64,000 bases of DNA. It comes from Caballeronia sp. Lep1P3. Lineage in GTDB: Bacteria > Pseudomonadota > Gammaproteobacteria > Burkholderiales > Burkholderiaceae. The DNA lies in NCBI RefSeq assembly GCF_022879595.1, contig NZ_CP084265.1:620001-684000 (forward strand), read 5' to 3'. A program made the translations under genes and the position numbers. This document shows positions 1 through 10,187 of this stretch, piece after piece. The notes beneath the pieces are model-generated. The model had not been told where the DNA came from. It saw only the letters and a list, made by a program, of their open reading frames with translations, and did not search any database. Position 1 is the stretch's first letter, and every line of letters begins with the position of its first letter.

Positions 1-1150
1 CGCGCCCGTGCCGCCCGTCGAACAGATGCGCCAGCAGGTGCTCGACCAGATGGTGCTCGAGCGCATCCAGTTGCAGAAGGCGAAAGACGACGGCATCGTG
101 ATCGACGACGCCGCGGTCAACCGCACCCTGCAACGCCTCGCGCAGCAGAACCAGATGACGCTCGACGTCTACCGCGCGCGCATCGAGGCGCAAGGCGTGC
201 CGTGGTCCACCTTCGTGCACGACGCGCGCACCGAACTCACGCTCTCGAAGCTGCGCGAGAAGGAAGTGGACAGCAAAGTCACCGTGTCCGACGGCGAAGT
301 GGCGAACTACATCGCGAGCCAGCGCGGTCCCGGCGCGCGCAACGCGAGCGATCTGCACTTGCAGCACATCATGTTCAAGGTCGCGTCCGATGCGCCCGAG
401 GCGCAGGTCGCCGCGGTGCAGGCCAAAGCCGACGCCGTGCTGAAGCAGGCTCAGGCCGGCGACGACTTCGCCAAGCTCGCGAAGCAGAACTCGCAGGACA
501 CCGACGCGGGCAAGGGCGGCGATCTCGGCTTTCGCGCGCCGGGCACGCTGCCGGCGGGCATCGTTTCGGCGGTGTCGGCGCTGCGTCCGGGTCAGGTCGT
601 GCCGACGCTCCTGCGCACCGATGGCGGCTTCGAGATCGTGAAGCTCGTCGAGCGCCGCGCGAGCGAAGGCACCGCAGCGGACGCGCCCAAGCTCGTGCAG
701 ACGCATGTGCGCCATATCTTGCTGCGCGTGTCGGACGGCATGTCCGAGGCGAGCGCGCGCCAGAAACTGCTCGACATCAAGCAGCAAGTCGCGGCGGGCG
801 GCGATTTCGCGAACTTCGCGCGCACGTATTCGCAGGACGGCTCGGCGTCGCAGGGCGGCGATCTCGGCTGGATCAGCCCCGGCGAGACCGTGCCCGAGTT
901 CGAGCGCGCGATGAACAATCTGCAGGACGGCGCGGTCAGCGAACCCGTGCGCAGCGAATACGGCTATCACCTGATTCAGGTGCTCGGCCGGCGCGAGGCG
1001 GAAGGTTCGGCGACGCAGCAGCTCGACATCGCGCGTCAGGCCATCGGCCAGCGCAAGGCGGAGCAGGCGTACTCGGACTGGCTGCGCGAACTGCGCGACA
1101 CCGCTTACGTGCAGTACAAGGGCATCGCTGCGCAAGAGGCGCAGCAGTAA
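1..1150 (+). CDS. surA: Periplasmic chaperone / peptidyl-prolyl isomerase SurA (5' partial)
   Basis: SurA escorts unfolded outer-membrane proteins through the periplasm to the BAM complex. The gene enters the window already open; codons are in phase with position 2, so the signal peptide and the first part of the N-terminal chaperone domain lie outside. What remains is the helical SurA_N region and then two parvulin-type (PpiC) domains. Both show the family pattern of a QHIMFK or RHILLRV strand followed later by a GGDLG motif (near 510-530 and 855-870). The 6-nt gap to pdxA points to co-transcription, which is the usual lptD-surA-pdxA-rsmA arrangement. The GTG at position 8 is only the first in-frame start-like codon and is not a real start. 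Confidence 0.95.
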   Translation, partial: APVPPVEQMRQQVLDQMVLERIQLQKAKDDGIVIDDAAVNRTLQRLAQQNQMTLDVYRARIEAQGVPWSTFVHDARTELTLSKLREKEVDSKVTVSDGEVANYIASQRGPGARNASDLHLQHIMFKVASDAPEAQVAAVQAKADAVLKQAQAGDDFAKLAKQNSQDTDAGKGGDLGFRAPGTLPAGIVSAVSALRPGQVVPTLLRTDGGFEIVKLVERRASEGTAADAPKLVQTHVRHILLRVSDGMSEASARQKLLDIKQQVAAGGDFANFARTYSQDGSASQGGDLGWISPGETVPEFERAMNNLQDGAVSEPVRSEYGYHLIQVLGRREAEGSATQQLDIARQAIGQRKAEQAYSDWLRELRDTAYVQYKGIAAQEAQQ

Positions 1151-1156
1151 GCGCCG

Positions 1157-2146
1157 ATGACCACCGCCGCGCGTCCTGACCTGCCGCTCGCCGTCGCCAT
1201 CACGACGGGCGAACCGGCGGGCGTCGGTCCGGAACTGACGGCGGCGGCGCTTCGCGAGGCGCACACGCGCTGGCCCGGCGTGCGCTTCACCGTGCTCGGC
1301 GACCGCGCGTTGCTGCAAGCGCGGGCGCTTTCCGGCTGGCCTTCCAGCGGCGATTCGATTCACATCGAACATCACGCGCTCGCCGCGCCCGCCGAGGCCG
1401 GCAAGCTGAACGCGGCGAACGGGCGCTATGTGCTCGGCCTGCTCGATGCCGCCATCGACGGCGCCGTCGCGGGGCGTTTCGACGCCATCGTCACCGCGCC
1501 GCTGCAAAAGAGCACGATCAACGATGCCGGCGTCCCGTTCACCGGCCACACCGAATATTTGGCCGAACGCACGCATACGCCGCGCGTCGTGATGATGCTC
1601 GCGGGCACCGGCGAGCGTCCGCTGCGCGTCGCGCTCGCGACGACGCATCTGCCGCTGAAAGACGTATCGGCGGCACTGAGCATCGACGGGCTCGTGGAAA
1701 CGCTGCGCATCATCGATCACGACTTGCGCGCGCACTTCGGCCTTGCCGCGCCGCGCGTTCTCGTGACCGGCCTCAATCCGCACGCGGGCGAAAACGGCTA
1801 TCTGGGCCGCGAGGAAATCGACGTGATCGCGCCCGCGCTCGAACGCGCCCGCGCGCTCGACATCGACGCGCCGGGTCCGTATCCCGCCGACACGCTTTTT
1901 CAGCCGCGCTATCTGAAAGACGCCGATTGCGTGCTCGCCATGTTCCACGATCAGGGCTTGCCCGTGCTGAAATACGCGACGTTCGGCGAAGGCATCAACG
2001 TGACGCTCGGCTTGCCGATCATCCGCACTTCGGTCGATCACGGCACCGCGCTCGATCTCGCCGGCACCGGCCGCGCGGACGCGGGCAGCATGATCGCCGC
2101 CATCGACGCCGCCGTGACCATGGCGCGCCACAAACGCAGCGCCTGA
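1157..2146 (+). CDS. pdxA: 4-hydroxythreonine-4-phosphate dehydrogenase
   Basis: PdxA oxidises 4-phosphohydroxy-L-threonine in the DXP-dependent pathway to pyridoxal 5'-phosphate. The 329-residue length fits the family. The N-terminus carries the typical [12 protein letters not shown] stretch. Metal and substrate histidines are visible in [10 protein letters not shown] (about residue 131), [11 protein letters not shown] and [12 protein letters not shown]. The ATG lies six bases after the surA stop, and rsmA follows 19 nt downstream, so this is the middle gene of a surA-pdxA-rsmA operon. The window also has pdxH at 46891-47532, so two steps of vitamin B6 metabolism are encoded here. Confidence 0.96.
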   Translation: MTTAARPDLPLAVAITTGEPAGVGPELTAAALREAHTRWPGVRFTVLGDRALLQARALSGWPSSGDSIHIEHHALAAPAEAGKLNAANGRYVLGLLDAAIDGAVAGRFDAIVTAPLQKSTINDAGVPFTGHTEYLAERTHTPRVVMMLAGTGERPLRVALATTHLPLKDVSAALSIDGLVETLRIIDHDLRAHFGLAAPRVLVTGLNPHAGENGYLGREEIDVIAPALERARALDIDAPGPYPADTLFQPRYLKDADCVLAMFHDQGLPVLKYATFGEGINVTLGLPIIRTSVDHGTALDLAGTGRADAGSMIAAIDAAVTMARHKRSA

Positions 2147-2165
2147 CTGCATCCATCGAATACGT

Positions 2166-2975
2166 ATGTCTACCAGACACCAGGGCCATCTGGCGCGCAA
2201 GCGCTTCGGGCAGAACTTCCTCGTCGATCAGGGCGTGATCGATTCCATCGTCGATGCCATCGGGCCGAAGCGCGGCGAGCGCATGGTCGAGATCGGGCCG
2301 GGACTCGCCGCGCTCACCGAGCCGCTGATCGCGCGCGTCGCCACGCCGGATTCGCCGCTGCATGCGGTCGAACTGGACCGCGATCTGATCGGCCGGCTGG
2401 AGAAGCGCTTCGGCGACCGGCTCGTCGTGCATTCGTCCGATGCGCTTGAATTCGACTTCGGCGCGCTCGCAACCGACGCCGACAAGCCGACGCTGCGCAT
2501 CGTCGGCAATCTTCCGTACAACATTTCGAGCCCGCTGCTGTTTCATCTCACGGCGTTCGCGCCGAAAGTGATCGACCAGCATTTCATGCTTCAGGACGAA
2601 GTGGTCGAACGGATGATCGCGGAGCCGGCGAGCAAGGATTACGGGCGCTTGTCCGTGATGCTGCAATACCGCTATGTGATGGACAAGCTCATCGACGTGC
2701 CGCCCGATTCGTTCAATCCGCCGCCGAAGGTGAATTCCGCCATCGTCCGCATGATTCCGTTCGCGCCGCATGAATTGCCGGACGTGAGCGAAACCGTGCT
2801 GAGCGATGTCGTCAAGGCCGCGTTCGCGCAGCGTCGCAAAGTCTTGCGCAACAATCTGGCCGCGTATCGCGACAAGATCGACTTCGATGCGCTCGGTTTC
2901 GATCTCTCGCGCCGCGCCGAAGAAGTGCCAGTCGCGGAGTTCGTTGGACTCGCGCAGGCTGTCGCGCGTGCTTAG
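2166..2975 (+). CDS. rsmA: 16S rRNA dimethyladenosine transferase RsmA (KsgA)
   Basis: RsmA dimethylates two adjacent adenosines near the 3' end of 16S rRNA (A1518 and A1519 in E. coli numbering) during late 30S assembly. The 269-residue protein opens with a basic KRFGQNFL segment. It has the SAM-binding [13 protein letters not shown] loop near residue 40 and the catalytic [11 protein letters not shown] motif near residue 115, where Asn-Leu-Pro-Tyr marks N6-adenine methylation. The C-terminal helical domain includes the family stretch [13 protein letters not shown]. It is the last gene of the surA-pdxA-rsmA unit; the next gene lies on the opposite strand 18 nt away. Confidence 0.96.
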   Translation: MSTRHQGHLARKRFGQNFLVDQGVIDSIVDAIGPKRGERMVEIGPGLAALTEPLIARVATPDSPLHAVELDRDLIGRLEKRFGDRLVVHSSDALEFDFGALATDADKPTLRIVGNLPYNISSPLLFHLTAFAPKVIDQHFMLQDEVVERMIAEPASKDYGRLSVMLQYRYVMDKLIDVPPDSFNPPPKVNSAIVRMIPFAPHELPDVSETVLSDVVKAAFAQRRKVLRNNLAAYRDKIDFDALGFDLSRRAEEVPVAEFVGLAQAVARA

Positions 2976-2993
2976 GTGCGTCTTCGGATGCGT

Positions 2994-3215
2994 TCATTGG
3001 CATAGCGCCTCGCACGTATCGGCGGCGAGCCGGTTCATCAGCCGTTCGAGCCGCATGCGCTGATCGCGCTGCAAACCGCGTGTCGCGCTGACCTGCTGCA
3101 CGCGCTTGCGCCAGTACGTTTGCCCGAAGAGCGAATTCGCGCCTTCAGCCGACAACACGCGCTCCAGATGCACGATCGCGGCGTCGACGTTATGCGCGGT
3201 ATAGGGACTCGTCAT
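2994..3215 (-). CDS. Small conserved hypothetical protein (73 aa)
   Basis: I do not recognise a named family. The start at 3215 is chosen because a strong GGAGG lies 7 nt upstream; the reading frame stays open further upstream, but only in low-complexity GC-rich sequence. The protein is soluble, without signal peptide or membrane segment, begins MTSPYTAHN and looks mostly helical (HLERVL, YWRKRVQQV, LERLMNRL). It is convergent with rsmA and divergent from the nuclease gene at 3396. About 180 nt separate the two starts, enough for back-to-back promoters. No function is proposed. Confidence 0.6.
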   Translation of the reverse strand: MTSPYTAHNVDAAIVHLERVLSAEGANSLFGQTYWRKRVQQVSATRGLQRDQRMRLERLMNRLAADTCEALCQ

Positions 3216-3395
3216 CGGTATGCCTCCGTTCGTTTCGACGTCCGCCGATTCTGCGTGCGCTTCGGGACATTCCGCGTCTCTTGCGCCGCACGCGCCGCTT
3301 CCGTTCAAAAGGACGCGAAGTGTCCCGATCGCGTGGCAGCATCGACGTTCGGATTCACGACGAAGCGCGGCCACTCATCCATAGGAGACAGCACC

Positions 3396-4661
3396 ATGCG
3401 CTTCATTCACGCGGCTGACATCCATCTCGACAGCCCGCTGCACGGCCTATCCGCCTACGCCGACGCGCCCGCCGATATGCTGCGCAACGCCACGCGCGAG
3501 GCGTTTTCGAAGCTCGTGTCGATTGCCATCGACGAGCACGTCGACTTCATGGTCATCGCGGGCGATCTCTACGACGGCACCTGGCGCGACCACAACACCG
3601 GCATCTTCTTCTGCCGCGAGATGGGACGCCTGCGTCGCGCGGGCATTCCGGTCTACGTGCTGTACGGCAATCACGACGCCGAGAGCGAAATGACGAGCCA
3701 GCTTCAATTGCCGGACAACGTCCACACGTTCTCGACGAAGAAGCCGCAGACCTTTCGCATCGACGCGCTCAAGGTCGCGCTGCACGGCCACAGCTTCAAG
3801 GACAAGGCCGTGACGACGAATCTCGTCACCGCGTATCCGCCGCCCGTGGACGGCTATTTCAATATCGGCGTGCTGCACACGGCGCTCGAAGGCGCGTCCA
3901 TGCACGCGAGCTACGCGCCGTGCACCGTCGCCGAACTGCACGCGCGCGAGTATCGCTATTGGGCTCTCGGTCACGTTCACGAATTCGCGATGTGGGGCGA
4001 CGCATCGACCATCGTGTTTCCCGGCAATCTGCAGGGGCGCAATATCCGCGAGACGGGCAGGCGCGGCGCGGTGCTCGTGAACGTGTCCGAGTCCGACGAA
4101 GTGAGCGTCGAGCGGCTGTTCATCGATGTGCTGCGCTGGGAATCCGTCATCGTCGATGCCTCCGATCTCGCCACGCTCGACGAAGTCGCGCGCGCGACCG
4201 GGCGTGCGCTCGAACAACTCGTCGATAGCGCCGAGCGGCCGGTGCCGCATGCGGTGCGCGTGACGATCACCGGCGCGACGAAGGCGCACGGCGAACTCTT
4301 CGCGCATGCAACGCAACTGCGCGCGGAAGTGCTCGCGCAGATCGCCGCGATCAGCCACGACCGCCTGTGGCTCGAAAAGGTGAAAGTCTCGACGCAGCCC
4401 ATCGCGCGCCAACTGGCCGAACCGCGCCTCGCCGACGGCGCCGACGCGCTCGCCGATCTTCACGGTCTTCTGATCGAAGCCGAATCCGATCCCGAATTTC
4501 TCGCGATGCTCAAGGAACGCCTCATCACGCTCGCGACGCAAGCGCCGAGCGAATTGCAGAAGTCCGTGCCCGAACTCGAATACGTGCGCGAGGGTGATCT
4601 CGCGAAGCTCGTCGCTGACGTGCGCTCGGGCCTGATCGCGCAACTCGCGGACGCGGAGTAA
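3396..4661 (+). CDS. SbcD/YhaO-like DNA repair exonuclease (metallophosphoesterase)
   Basis: This is a calcineurin-like phosphoesterase of the SbcD/Mre11 superfamily, closest in style to Bacillus YhaO. The five metal-ligand blocks are in order: AADIH (residues 6-10), GDLYDG (56-61), GNHD (91-94), a HGHS block near 130, and GHVH (192-195). The ATG at 3396 is preceded by an AGGAGA box and begins directly with the phosphoesterase core. An in-frame extension to 3120 lacks family character and was rejected. The 3-nt gap to the SMC-like ATPase gene shows they form a nuclease/ATPase pair, like SbcD with SbcC. A role at DNA ends or in double-strand-break processing is inferred from the family. Confidence 0.85.
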   Translation: MRFIHAADIHLDSPLHGLSAYADAPADMLRNATREAFSKLVSIAIDEHVDFMVIAGDLYDGTWRDHNTGIFFCREMGRLRRAGIPVYVLYGNHDAESEMTSQLQLPDNVHTFSTKKPQTFRIDALKVALHGHSFKDKAVTTNLVTAYPPPVDGYFNIGVLHTALEGASMHASYAPCTVAELHAREYRYWALGHVHEFAMWGDASTIVFPGNLQGRNIRETGRRGAVLVNVSESDEVSVERLFIDVLRWESVIVDASDLATLDEVARATGRALEQLVDSAERPVPHAVRVTITGATKAHGELFAHATQLRAEVLAQIAAISHDRLWLEKVKVSTQPIARQLAEPRLADGADALADLHGLLIEAESDPEFLAMLKERLITLATQAPSELQKSVPELEYVREGDLAKLVADVRSGLIAQLADAE

Positions 4662-4664
4662 CGC

Positions 4665-7600
4665 ATGCGCATCAGCCAGCTCGACCTCATCCGATACGGA
4701 AAATTCACGGATCACGCCGTCGAATTTCCGCAAGCGGAGCACGATTTTCACTTCGTCGTCGGACCGAACGAGGCGGGGAAATCGACGATCAAGACCGCGA
4801 TCGCCGAACTTCTCTTCGGCATGCCGCATAGTTCGCCGCTCGCGTTCGCGCATCCGCAAAGCGAGCTGCGCGTCGGCGGGACGCTTATGAAGGACGGCGC
4901 GCGCCTCGCGTTTCATCGCACGAAGAGCCGCAAGTCGCCGCTCGTCACGCCCGCCGGCGACGCGCTCGCCGCCGACGCGCTCGCGCCTTTTCTCGGCACG
5001 GCGGACAAGAGCTTCTTCGAGCAGATGTACTGCCTCGACCACACCGCGCTGATTCGCGGCGGCCAAAGCATTCTCGACGCATCGAGCGATGTCGGACAGG
5101 TGCTGTTTCAGTCGGCGGCGGGCATCGCGAGTCTGGGCGAAGTGCGCCAGCGTCTCGCCGACGAAGCCGACGCGCTCTGGGCGAGGCGCAAGTCCGGCGA
5201 GCGCGCGTACTACATCGGCCTGAAGCAATACGAGGACGCGAGCGCCGAACTCAAGGCCGCGAGCGTGCGCACCGCGCAGTGGCGCCGCGCGCACGGCGCG
5301 GTGGAGGAGGCGCAGGAGCGCAGCCGCGAACAGGAAGCGCGCCGCGCGGAACTCGAAACGAAGCGCGCGAAGCTGGAGCGCATCCGGCGCGTGGCGCCTT
5401 ATCTCAACGTGTGGCGCGAGAAGGCCGCGCAACTCGACGAACTGCGCGCGTCGTGGGAATCGGGCGATGGCGTCGAACTGCCCGCGAACGCCGAAGCGAC
5501 GTTGCAAAGCGCGCTGACGCGCCTCGCATCGGCGCAGACCGCGTTTCAACTGCACGCGGGCACGGTCGCGCAGTTGCAGAAGGACTTGAGCGCGATCCGC
5601 ATCGACGAGGCCGTATTCGCGGTCGAAGCCGACATTCGCGCGCTCGAAGCCACGCGCCACCGATGCGCGAATCACGCGGACGAAATCGCGCGCCTCGAGC
5701 AGGAAGTCGCCGCGCGCGTGCAGCACATCGCGCTGGACTGCGCGCAACTCGGCTGGCCGCAGGACGAAGCCGGCGCGCGCCGGACGCTGCCGGGACCGCT
5801 CGCGTTGCAGACGGTGTCGAGCCTCATGCTCGAACGCGGCGAACTGGAACTCGCGGTGCGCAACGCCGAGCGGGCGGCGCAAGAAGGCGCGGAGCACATC
5901 GAAACGCTGAAGGCGCGTCTCGACGGAATCGCGAACGCGCAGGTCGCGCCCGGCCTGCGCGCGGCGTTGCGTGCGGCGCAGAAGTCTCGCGATACGAGCG
6001 CAACGCAGCGCCGCCTCGACGATGCGCGCCGCGAAGCCGAGCATGCGCTCGAAGCGGGAATGGCATCGCTTGGCAAGTGGGCGCGGCCGCTCGCGGAACT
6101 CAGGGCGATGACGCTGCCCGCCGCCGAGCGCATCGCTGCGTTGCGCGACGAAAGGCAAACGCTCGCGTCGCGGCTCGTGCTCGCGGGCGATCGTCTCGCG
6201 GAGGCGAACGAAGCGCTGCACGCCGCGCAAACGCAACTCGGCGACTTCGTGCAGACGCACGATGTCGTCACGGCGGCCGATGTGCGCGACGCACGCGACG
6301 CGCGCGACGCCGCATGGCGCGTCATCCGGTCGGGCGAAGCGCCGTTCGCGCAGAGCGCGCCGCAATTCGAAAACGCGATGCACGCGGCGGACGACCTCGC
6401 GAACCGTCAGCTCGGCTCGGTCGGTCAGGCGACGCAGCTCGTCACGTTGAAGCGGCGCGTTGCGGCGGAAGAGGAAGCGCTCGCGCGTCGCGAGGAAGCC
6501 GAGCGCGATGCGGCGGCGGCGCTCGAACGGTTCGACGCGGCGTGGCGCGCGCTGGCCGCGCAATCGCAGATCGCGGACATGGCGCTAGACGACGTTTCGT
6601 CGTGGCTCGCGCGCCGTGAACACGCGCTGGCTGCGTCGCATACGCTCGACAAGCACAGCGAGGAACTCGCGCGCGAATCCGCCGACGCCGACGCACGCCG
6701 CGACGAACTCGCCCGGCAACTCGCGCTCGCGGGCGTTCCCGCCGATGCGCTCGCCGCCGTCGACACGCTATGCGACATCGCGGAAGGCTATATCGGCGGC
6801 ATCGACGAAGCGGTGGTCACGCGTCGCCATGTGAGCGAGCAACTCGACGCGGCGCGTACCGAGCGCATCGCGCGTCAGGGCGCGGCGAAGGCCGCGCGCG
6901 AGGCGTTCGAGCGCTGGCAGCAAGCGTGGTCGGCGGCGGTTGCGAAGGCGAGGCTCGCGGTCGCGGCGGACTCGCAATCGGCGGCGGAAACGGCCATCGG
7001 CATCGCGAAGAAAGTCGGCGAGCGGCTCGCGCAGATCGACGCCATTCGCGGCGGCCAGATCGATGTCATGCGCGCGTCGCTGGCATCGCTGGAATCGAAC
7101 GCGGCGCGGCTCGCCGCGCACATCGACAGCGCGATCTCCGCGCTCGATGCGAGCGGCATTTCGGTCGAATTGTCGTCGCGGCTCGAAAGCGCGTGCGCGG
7201 CGCGCGGCGAGGCCGAGCGCATCCGCAAGGAACTGGCGAGCGCGAACGAACAGGCGAGCGCCGCGAAAGCCGCAGTCGAGGAAGCGCGCGCGAGCTTGCA
7301 GCCGCTTTATGAACTCGCGCGCGTCGATACGCCGGATGCGCTCGCGGCACGCATCGCGCAGTCGCAGAAGAAGCGCGAGCTGAACGCGGCCGTGAACGAG
7401 GCGCGCGACGCGTTCATCAAGGGCGGCGACGGACTCGCACTCGACGCGCTCATCGCGGAAGTGGACGGCGCGGACATCGCGGGCGTGCAGGCAGAGCTTT
7501 CGCTGCTGAGCGGCGCGCTCAACGATTCCGTGCATGCGTCGACCGCGCTCGCCGCCGAACTCGATGCGGCGCGCCGCGAACTCGACGCCATTTCCGGCGA

Positions 7601-8147
7601 GGCCAACGCCGCGCGCGCCGAAGCGAGGCGTCAGGAAGCGCTGTCCGTCATGGCCGATGCCGCCGAGCGCTTCGTCAAAGTGGAGACGGCATCGACGCTG
7701 CTGAAATGGGCGATCGACCGTTATCGCGAACGCCGCCAGGGACCGATGCTCTCACGCGCGAGCACGATCTTCTCGGAACTGACGCTCGGCGCGTTCTCGC
7801 GGCTCGTCGTGGATTACGACCGTCAGCCGATGGCGCTCGCGGCCGTTCGCGCGGCGAGCGGCGAGCATGTGGAAATCGGCGGCATGAGCGAGGGCACGCG
7901 CGATCAGCTCTATCTCGCGCTGCGGCTCGCGGCGCTCGAGGAGCACGGCGAGAAGGCCTCGACGCTGCCGTTCGTCGCGGACGATCTCTTCATCAATTTC
8001 GACGATGGCCGCGCCCGCGCCGGCCTGCGCGTGCTTGCGCACGTCGCGAAGCGCACGCAAGTCATCTTCCTGAGCCACCACGACCATCTCGTCGGCATGG
8101 TGCGCGACGTGTTCGGGCCGCAGGTCAACGTGCGTTACATGGCCTGA
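4665..8147 (+). CDS. SbcC/YhaN-like SMC-family ATPase
   Basis: A 1160-residue ABC-type ATPase split by long coiled coils, as in SbcC/Rad50 and Bacillus YhaN. Walker A GPNEAGKST lies at residues 33-41. The ABC signature (GGMSEGTRDQL) starts near residue 1072 and Walker B (VADDLF) has its Asp pair near 1106-1107; the last region holds LSHHDHL, matching the His-switch position. Between them about 900 residues are rich in Ala, Glu and Arg with heptad character. It is translationally adjacent to the phosphoesterase gene, so a membrane-free nuclease complex acting on DNA ends is the likely job. Its 3' end overlaps the convergent Sir2 gene by 13 nt. The length is above that of Bacillus YhaN. Confidence 0.85.
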   Translation: MRISQLDLIRYGKFTDHAVEFPQAEHDFHFVVGPNEAGKSTIKTAIAELLFGMPHSSPLAFAHPQSELRVGGTLMKDGARLAFHRTKSRKSPLVTPAGDALAADALAPFLGTADKSFFEQMYCLDHTALIRGGQSILDASSDVGQVLFQSAAGIASLGEVRQRLADEADALWARRKSGERAYYIGLKQYEDASAELKAASVRTAQWRRAHGAVEEAQERSREQEARRAELETKRAKLERIRRVAPYLNVWREKAAQLDELRASWESGDGVELPANAEATLQSALTRLASAQTAFQLHAGTVAQLQKDLSAIRIDEAVFAVEADIRALEATRHRCANHADEIARLEQEVAARVQHIALDCAQLGWPQDEAGARRTLPGPLALQTVSSLMLERGELELAVRNAERAAQEGAEHIETLKARLDGIANAQVAPGLRAALRAAQKSRDTSATQRRLDDARREAEHALEAGMASLGKWARPLAELRAMTLPAAERIAALRDERQTLASRLVLAGDRLAEANEALHAAQTQLGDFVQTHDVVTAADVRDARDARDAAWRVIRSGEAPFAQSAPQFENAMHAADDLANRQLGSVGQATQLVTLKRRVAAEEEALARREEAERDAAAALERFDAAWRALAAQSQIADMALDDVSSWLARREHALAASHTLDKHSEELARESADADARRDELARQLALAGVPADALAAVDTLCDIAEGYIGGIDEAVVTRRHVSEQLDAARTERIARQGAAKAAREAFERWQQAWSAAVAKARLAVAADSQSAAETAIGIAKKVGERLAQIDAIRGGQIDVMRASLASLESNAARLAAHIDSAISALDASGISVELSSRLESACAARGEAERIRKELASANEQASAAKAAVEEARASLQPLYELARVDTPDALAARIAQSQKKRELNAAVNEARDAFIKGGDGLALDALIAEVDGADIAGVQAELSLLSGALNDSVHASTALAAELDAARRELDAISGEANAARAEARRQEALSVMADAAERFVKVETASTLLKWAIDRYRERRQGPMLSRASTIFSELTLGAFSRLVVDYDRQPMALAAVRAASGEHVEIGGMSEGTRDQLYLALRLAALEEHGEKASTLPFVADDLFINFDDGRARAGLRVLAHVAKRTQVIFLSHHDHLVGMVRDVFGPQVNVRYMA

Positions 8148-8959
8148 AGCGCGCGATCGAGGCGCAGGAGCGTCTCCTTCGCGCCGCTCGCGATGCCGAC
8201 GCCGGCGTTGGGCGCGATCGCATGCTCGCGCGGATTGATGCGAATGACGCGCGGCCCGTGGCGCTCGCTGAAGCGGCGCACCGTCGGCAAGGCGCGGCCC
8301 GCGCCAAGCTCCACGACCACGAGCCGCTGCACGCCGCCGAGCCATGCGGCAAGCGCGCGCTCCTGACGCGCCGAGCGTGTATCGATCCAGTTCCAGTCGC
8401 CGAACATGAGGATGTTGGGCCGCGCGATTCGCCCGCAATTCGGGCAGAGCGGCAGGTCGCTCACGAGTTCGCAGCGGCTTTCATCGACGATGGGCTCGAA
8501 GCCGTCCGCCGGCCAGATGTCGTTCGTGCAGGCGTCGGTGCATTGGATCGCGCCAATTGCGCCGTGGCATTCCGCGACGCCGCCGGGCGCGAACCCCGCG
8601 CGCTGGAACTGGCCGTCGACGTTGCTCGTGAACACGAACGCGCCGTGCGGCATGCGCGCGGCCCAGCGCTGCAGCACACGAAAACCTTCGTGCGGCTGTG
8701 TCGCCCGGTACAGCGCCAGCCGATGCCCGTAAAAGCCCCACGCGAGCCGCGGATGCGCCACGAAGCCTTGCGGATTGGCCATGTCCTCGAACGAAAAGCC
8801 GAGATGCCGCAGCGCCGGGTACGCGCGCCAGAAGCCTTCCGGTCGGCGAAAATCCGGCAGGCCGGAATCGACGCCCATGCCCGCGCCCGCCGTGACGAGC
8901 AGGCCGTCGGCGTCGCGCAGCCACGCGGCGGCCTGTTCGACGAAGGCTTCGTCGTTCAT
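8135..8959 (-). CDS. Sir2-family NAD-dependent protein deacylase
   Basis: Sirtuins remove acyl groups from lysine using NAD; some bacterial Sir2 domains instead destroy NAD. This 274-residue protein has the NAD-binding [14 protein letters not shown] block (residues 25-38), a TSNVD motif (111-115), the putative catalytic His132 in ECHGAIG, and a Cys4 zinc ribbon (C140, C144, C172, C175). Several positions depart from the usual sirtuin pattern: [10 protein letters not shown] replaces the more common N-I-D-x-L-H, and GAGRALP replaces G-T-S. It is therefore an atypical bacterial subgroup. The start at 8959 overlaps the WYL gene stop as ATGA, so the two genes are translationally coupled. Confidence 0.85.
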   Translation of the reverse strand: MNDEAFVEQAAAWLRDADGLLVTAGAGMGVDSGLPDFRRPEGFWRAYPALRHLGFSFEDMANPQGFVAHPRLAWGFYGHRLALYRATQPHEGFRVLQRWAARMPHGAFVFTSNVDGQFQRAGFAPGGVAECHGAIGAIQCTDACTNDIWPADGFEPIVDESRCELVSDLPLCPNCGRIARPNILMFGDWNWIDTRSARQERALAAWLGGVQRLVVVELGAGRALPTVRRFSERHGPRVIRINPREHAIAPNAGVGIASGAKETLLRLDRALQAM

Positions 8960-10044
8960 GCGGCGTCTCCCGTCTTGCGATAGCGGTTCGCGAGCTTCAG
9001 ATAATCCTGCGCGAATTCGTCGCGCAACGCTTGCGGCGCGAGAATTTCGACGCCCGCGCCCAGCGCGCGCAGCCACCAGCGCAGCTTGAGACTCGGCGTG
9101 ACGGTGCCCGAGACTTTCATGCGGCCGTCGGGCAGCGTGCCGATTTGCTGATCCTTCGACATCGGCGATTCGCGCAACTGATTGCCCGCGCTGCCTTCGA
9201 ACGCGAGTTCCAGGCGCACGGCGGGTTCCGGCAGGAAGTCGAACGCCTGCTGCGTTTCGATGTACTTGCGCAGCTTGAAATCGTCCGGATACGTGAAGGA
9301 CTCGCCGGATTCCGTCACCGAACGAATCCGGTCCAGCCGATACAGCGCGCGCGCCGACTGCGCCGACTCGCTTTCGCCTTCGCCGGCGCCCGCACGCGGT
9401 GCGCGGCGCGGGTCCTGCGCGACCATATACATGACGCCCGCCGATTCCACGAGCGCGAGCGGCCAGAGGCGCTTCGGCTCCTTGCGCTCGCCGCTTTCCG
9501 TCTTGTAGGCCGCGCGGTATTGCACGAGCAGCTCGCGCTCGAAAAACGTCGCGGTGGCGACGGTCTGGAATATGTCCGGGCGCAGCTTCGGGCGGATGAG
9601 CGTGAACGCGCCATCGACGGAATCGATCTTGTCGGCCCACGCGCGATAGATGCGGCTGTCCGCCTTCTCCTGCGACAGCCGCGCTTCGGCGGCCTTGAAA
9701 AGCGGATCGATGTCCTTCGTCACCGCGTTGGGCAGTTTATTGCCCGCGAACCGCTGGAGAATGTGAAACGCGACCGCCTCCGACGCGCTCATCAGCCCGA
9801 CGCCTTCCTGCAGGCCGTGCAGCCACGGCTTGCGCTGCCAGAGCAGTTCACGTCCGTTGATCGTCGAGATGACGCGCGAATCGGCTTCGAGCGCGCTCAA
9901 GTGGCGCTGCACCTTTTTCGTATAGCCGACGCGATGCCCGCGCTCTTCCAGCCGCCGGCGCACTTCGGGCGTGGAGAGCCACGCGACGGCGTCGCGTTCG
10001 GTGGGCAGCACGCGGAGAATGGCTTCGTCGAGGCTGGAGGTCAT
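8956..10044 (-). CDS. WYL-domain transcriptional regulator (YafY-like)
   Basis: A 362-residue regulator with an N-terminal winged helix-turn-helix (roughly residues 1-75, with [20 protein letters not shown] as the likely reader helix region) and a C-terminal WYL domain. WYL proteins sense ligands, often nucleic acid or nucleotides, and many control DNA-damage or defence genes. The first residues are [12 protein letters not shown]; the ATG at 10044 is preceded by GGAGCG about 9 nt upstream in the minus direction. The gene is first in an operon with the Sir2 gene. A -10 hexamer and a perfect inverted repeat sit just upstream, suggesting autoregulation. Confidence 0.85.
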   Translation of the reverse strand: MTSSLDEAILRVLPTERDAVAWLSTPEVRRRLEERGHRVGYTKKVQRHLSALEADSRVISTINGRELLWQRKPWLHGLQEGVGLMSASEAVAFHILQRFAGNKLPNAVTKDIDPLFKAAEARLSQEKADSRIYRAWADKIDSVDGAFTLIRPKLRPDIFQTVATATFFERELLVQYRAAYKTESGERKEPKRLWPLALVESAGVMYMVAQDPRRAPRAGAGEGESESAQSARALYRLDRIRSVTESGESFTYPDDFKLRKYIETQQAFDFLPEPAVRLELAFEGSAGNQLRESPMSKDQQIGTLPDGRMKVSGTVTPSLKLRWWLRALGAGVEILAPQALRDEFAQDYLKLANRYRKTGDAA

Positions 10045-10073
10045 GGCATCGGAGCGGGCGGGAATACGCGCCG

Positions 10074-10104
10074 ATTATACGGACGACCCGGACATAATCT
10101 GTCC
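10074..10104 (-). promoter_or_regulatory. Candidate WYL/Sir2 operon promoter with inverted-repeat operator
   Basis: On the minus strand a perfect TATAAT (complement of 10074-10079) lies about 30 nt before the WYL start codon. Eleven bases further upstream is the perfect inverted repeat GGACATAATCTGTCC (10090-10104; arms GGACA and TGTCC). It falls where the -35 element would be, and no good -35 hexamer is visible. This fits a regulator binding its own promoter; the assignment is inference. Confidence 0.45.
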
Positions 10105-10187
10105 TGGTGGCGCATTGCGGGTGCGGGCAAGGCATCGCGCGCGGGACCGATCGCACGATGTATCGTCATATGGACGCGCGGCGCCCG

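Noticed and set aside
3447-6563. An open frame of 1038 codons on the minus strand
   Set aside because: It lies opposite the nuclease/ATPase genes, is made of Arg-, Ala- and Val-rich low-complexity sequence, has no domain motif, and is explained by the codon bias of GC-rich genes on the other strand.
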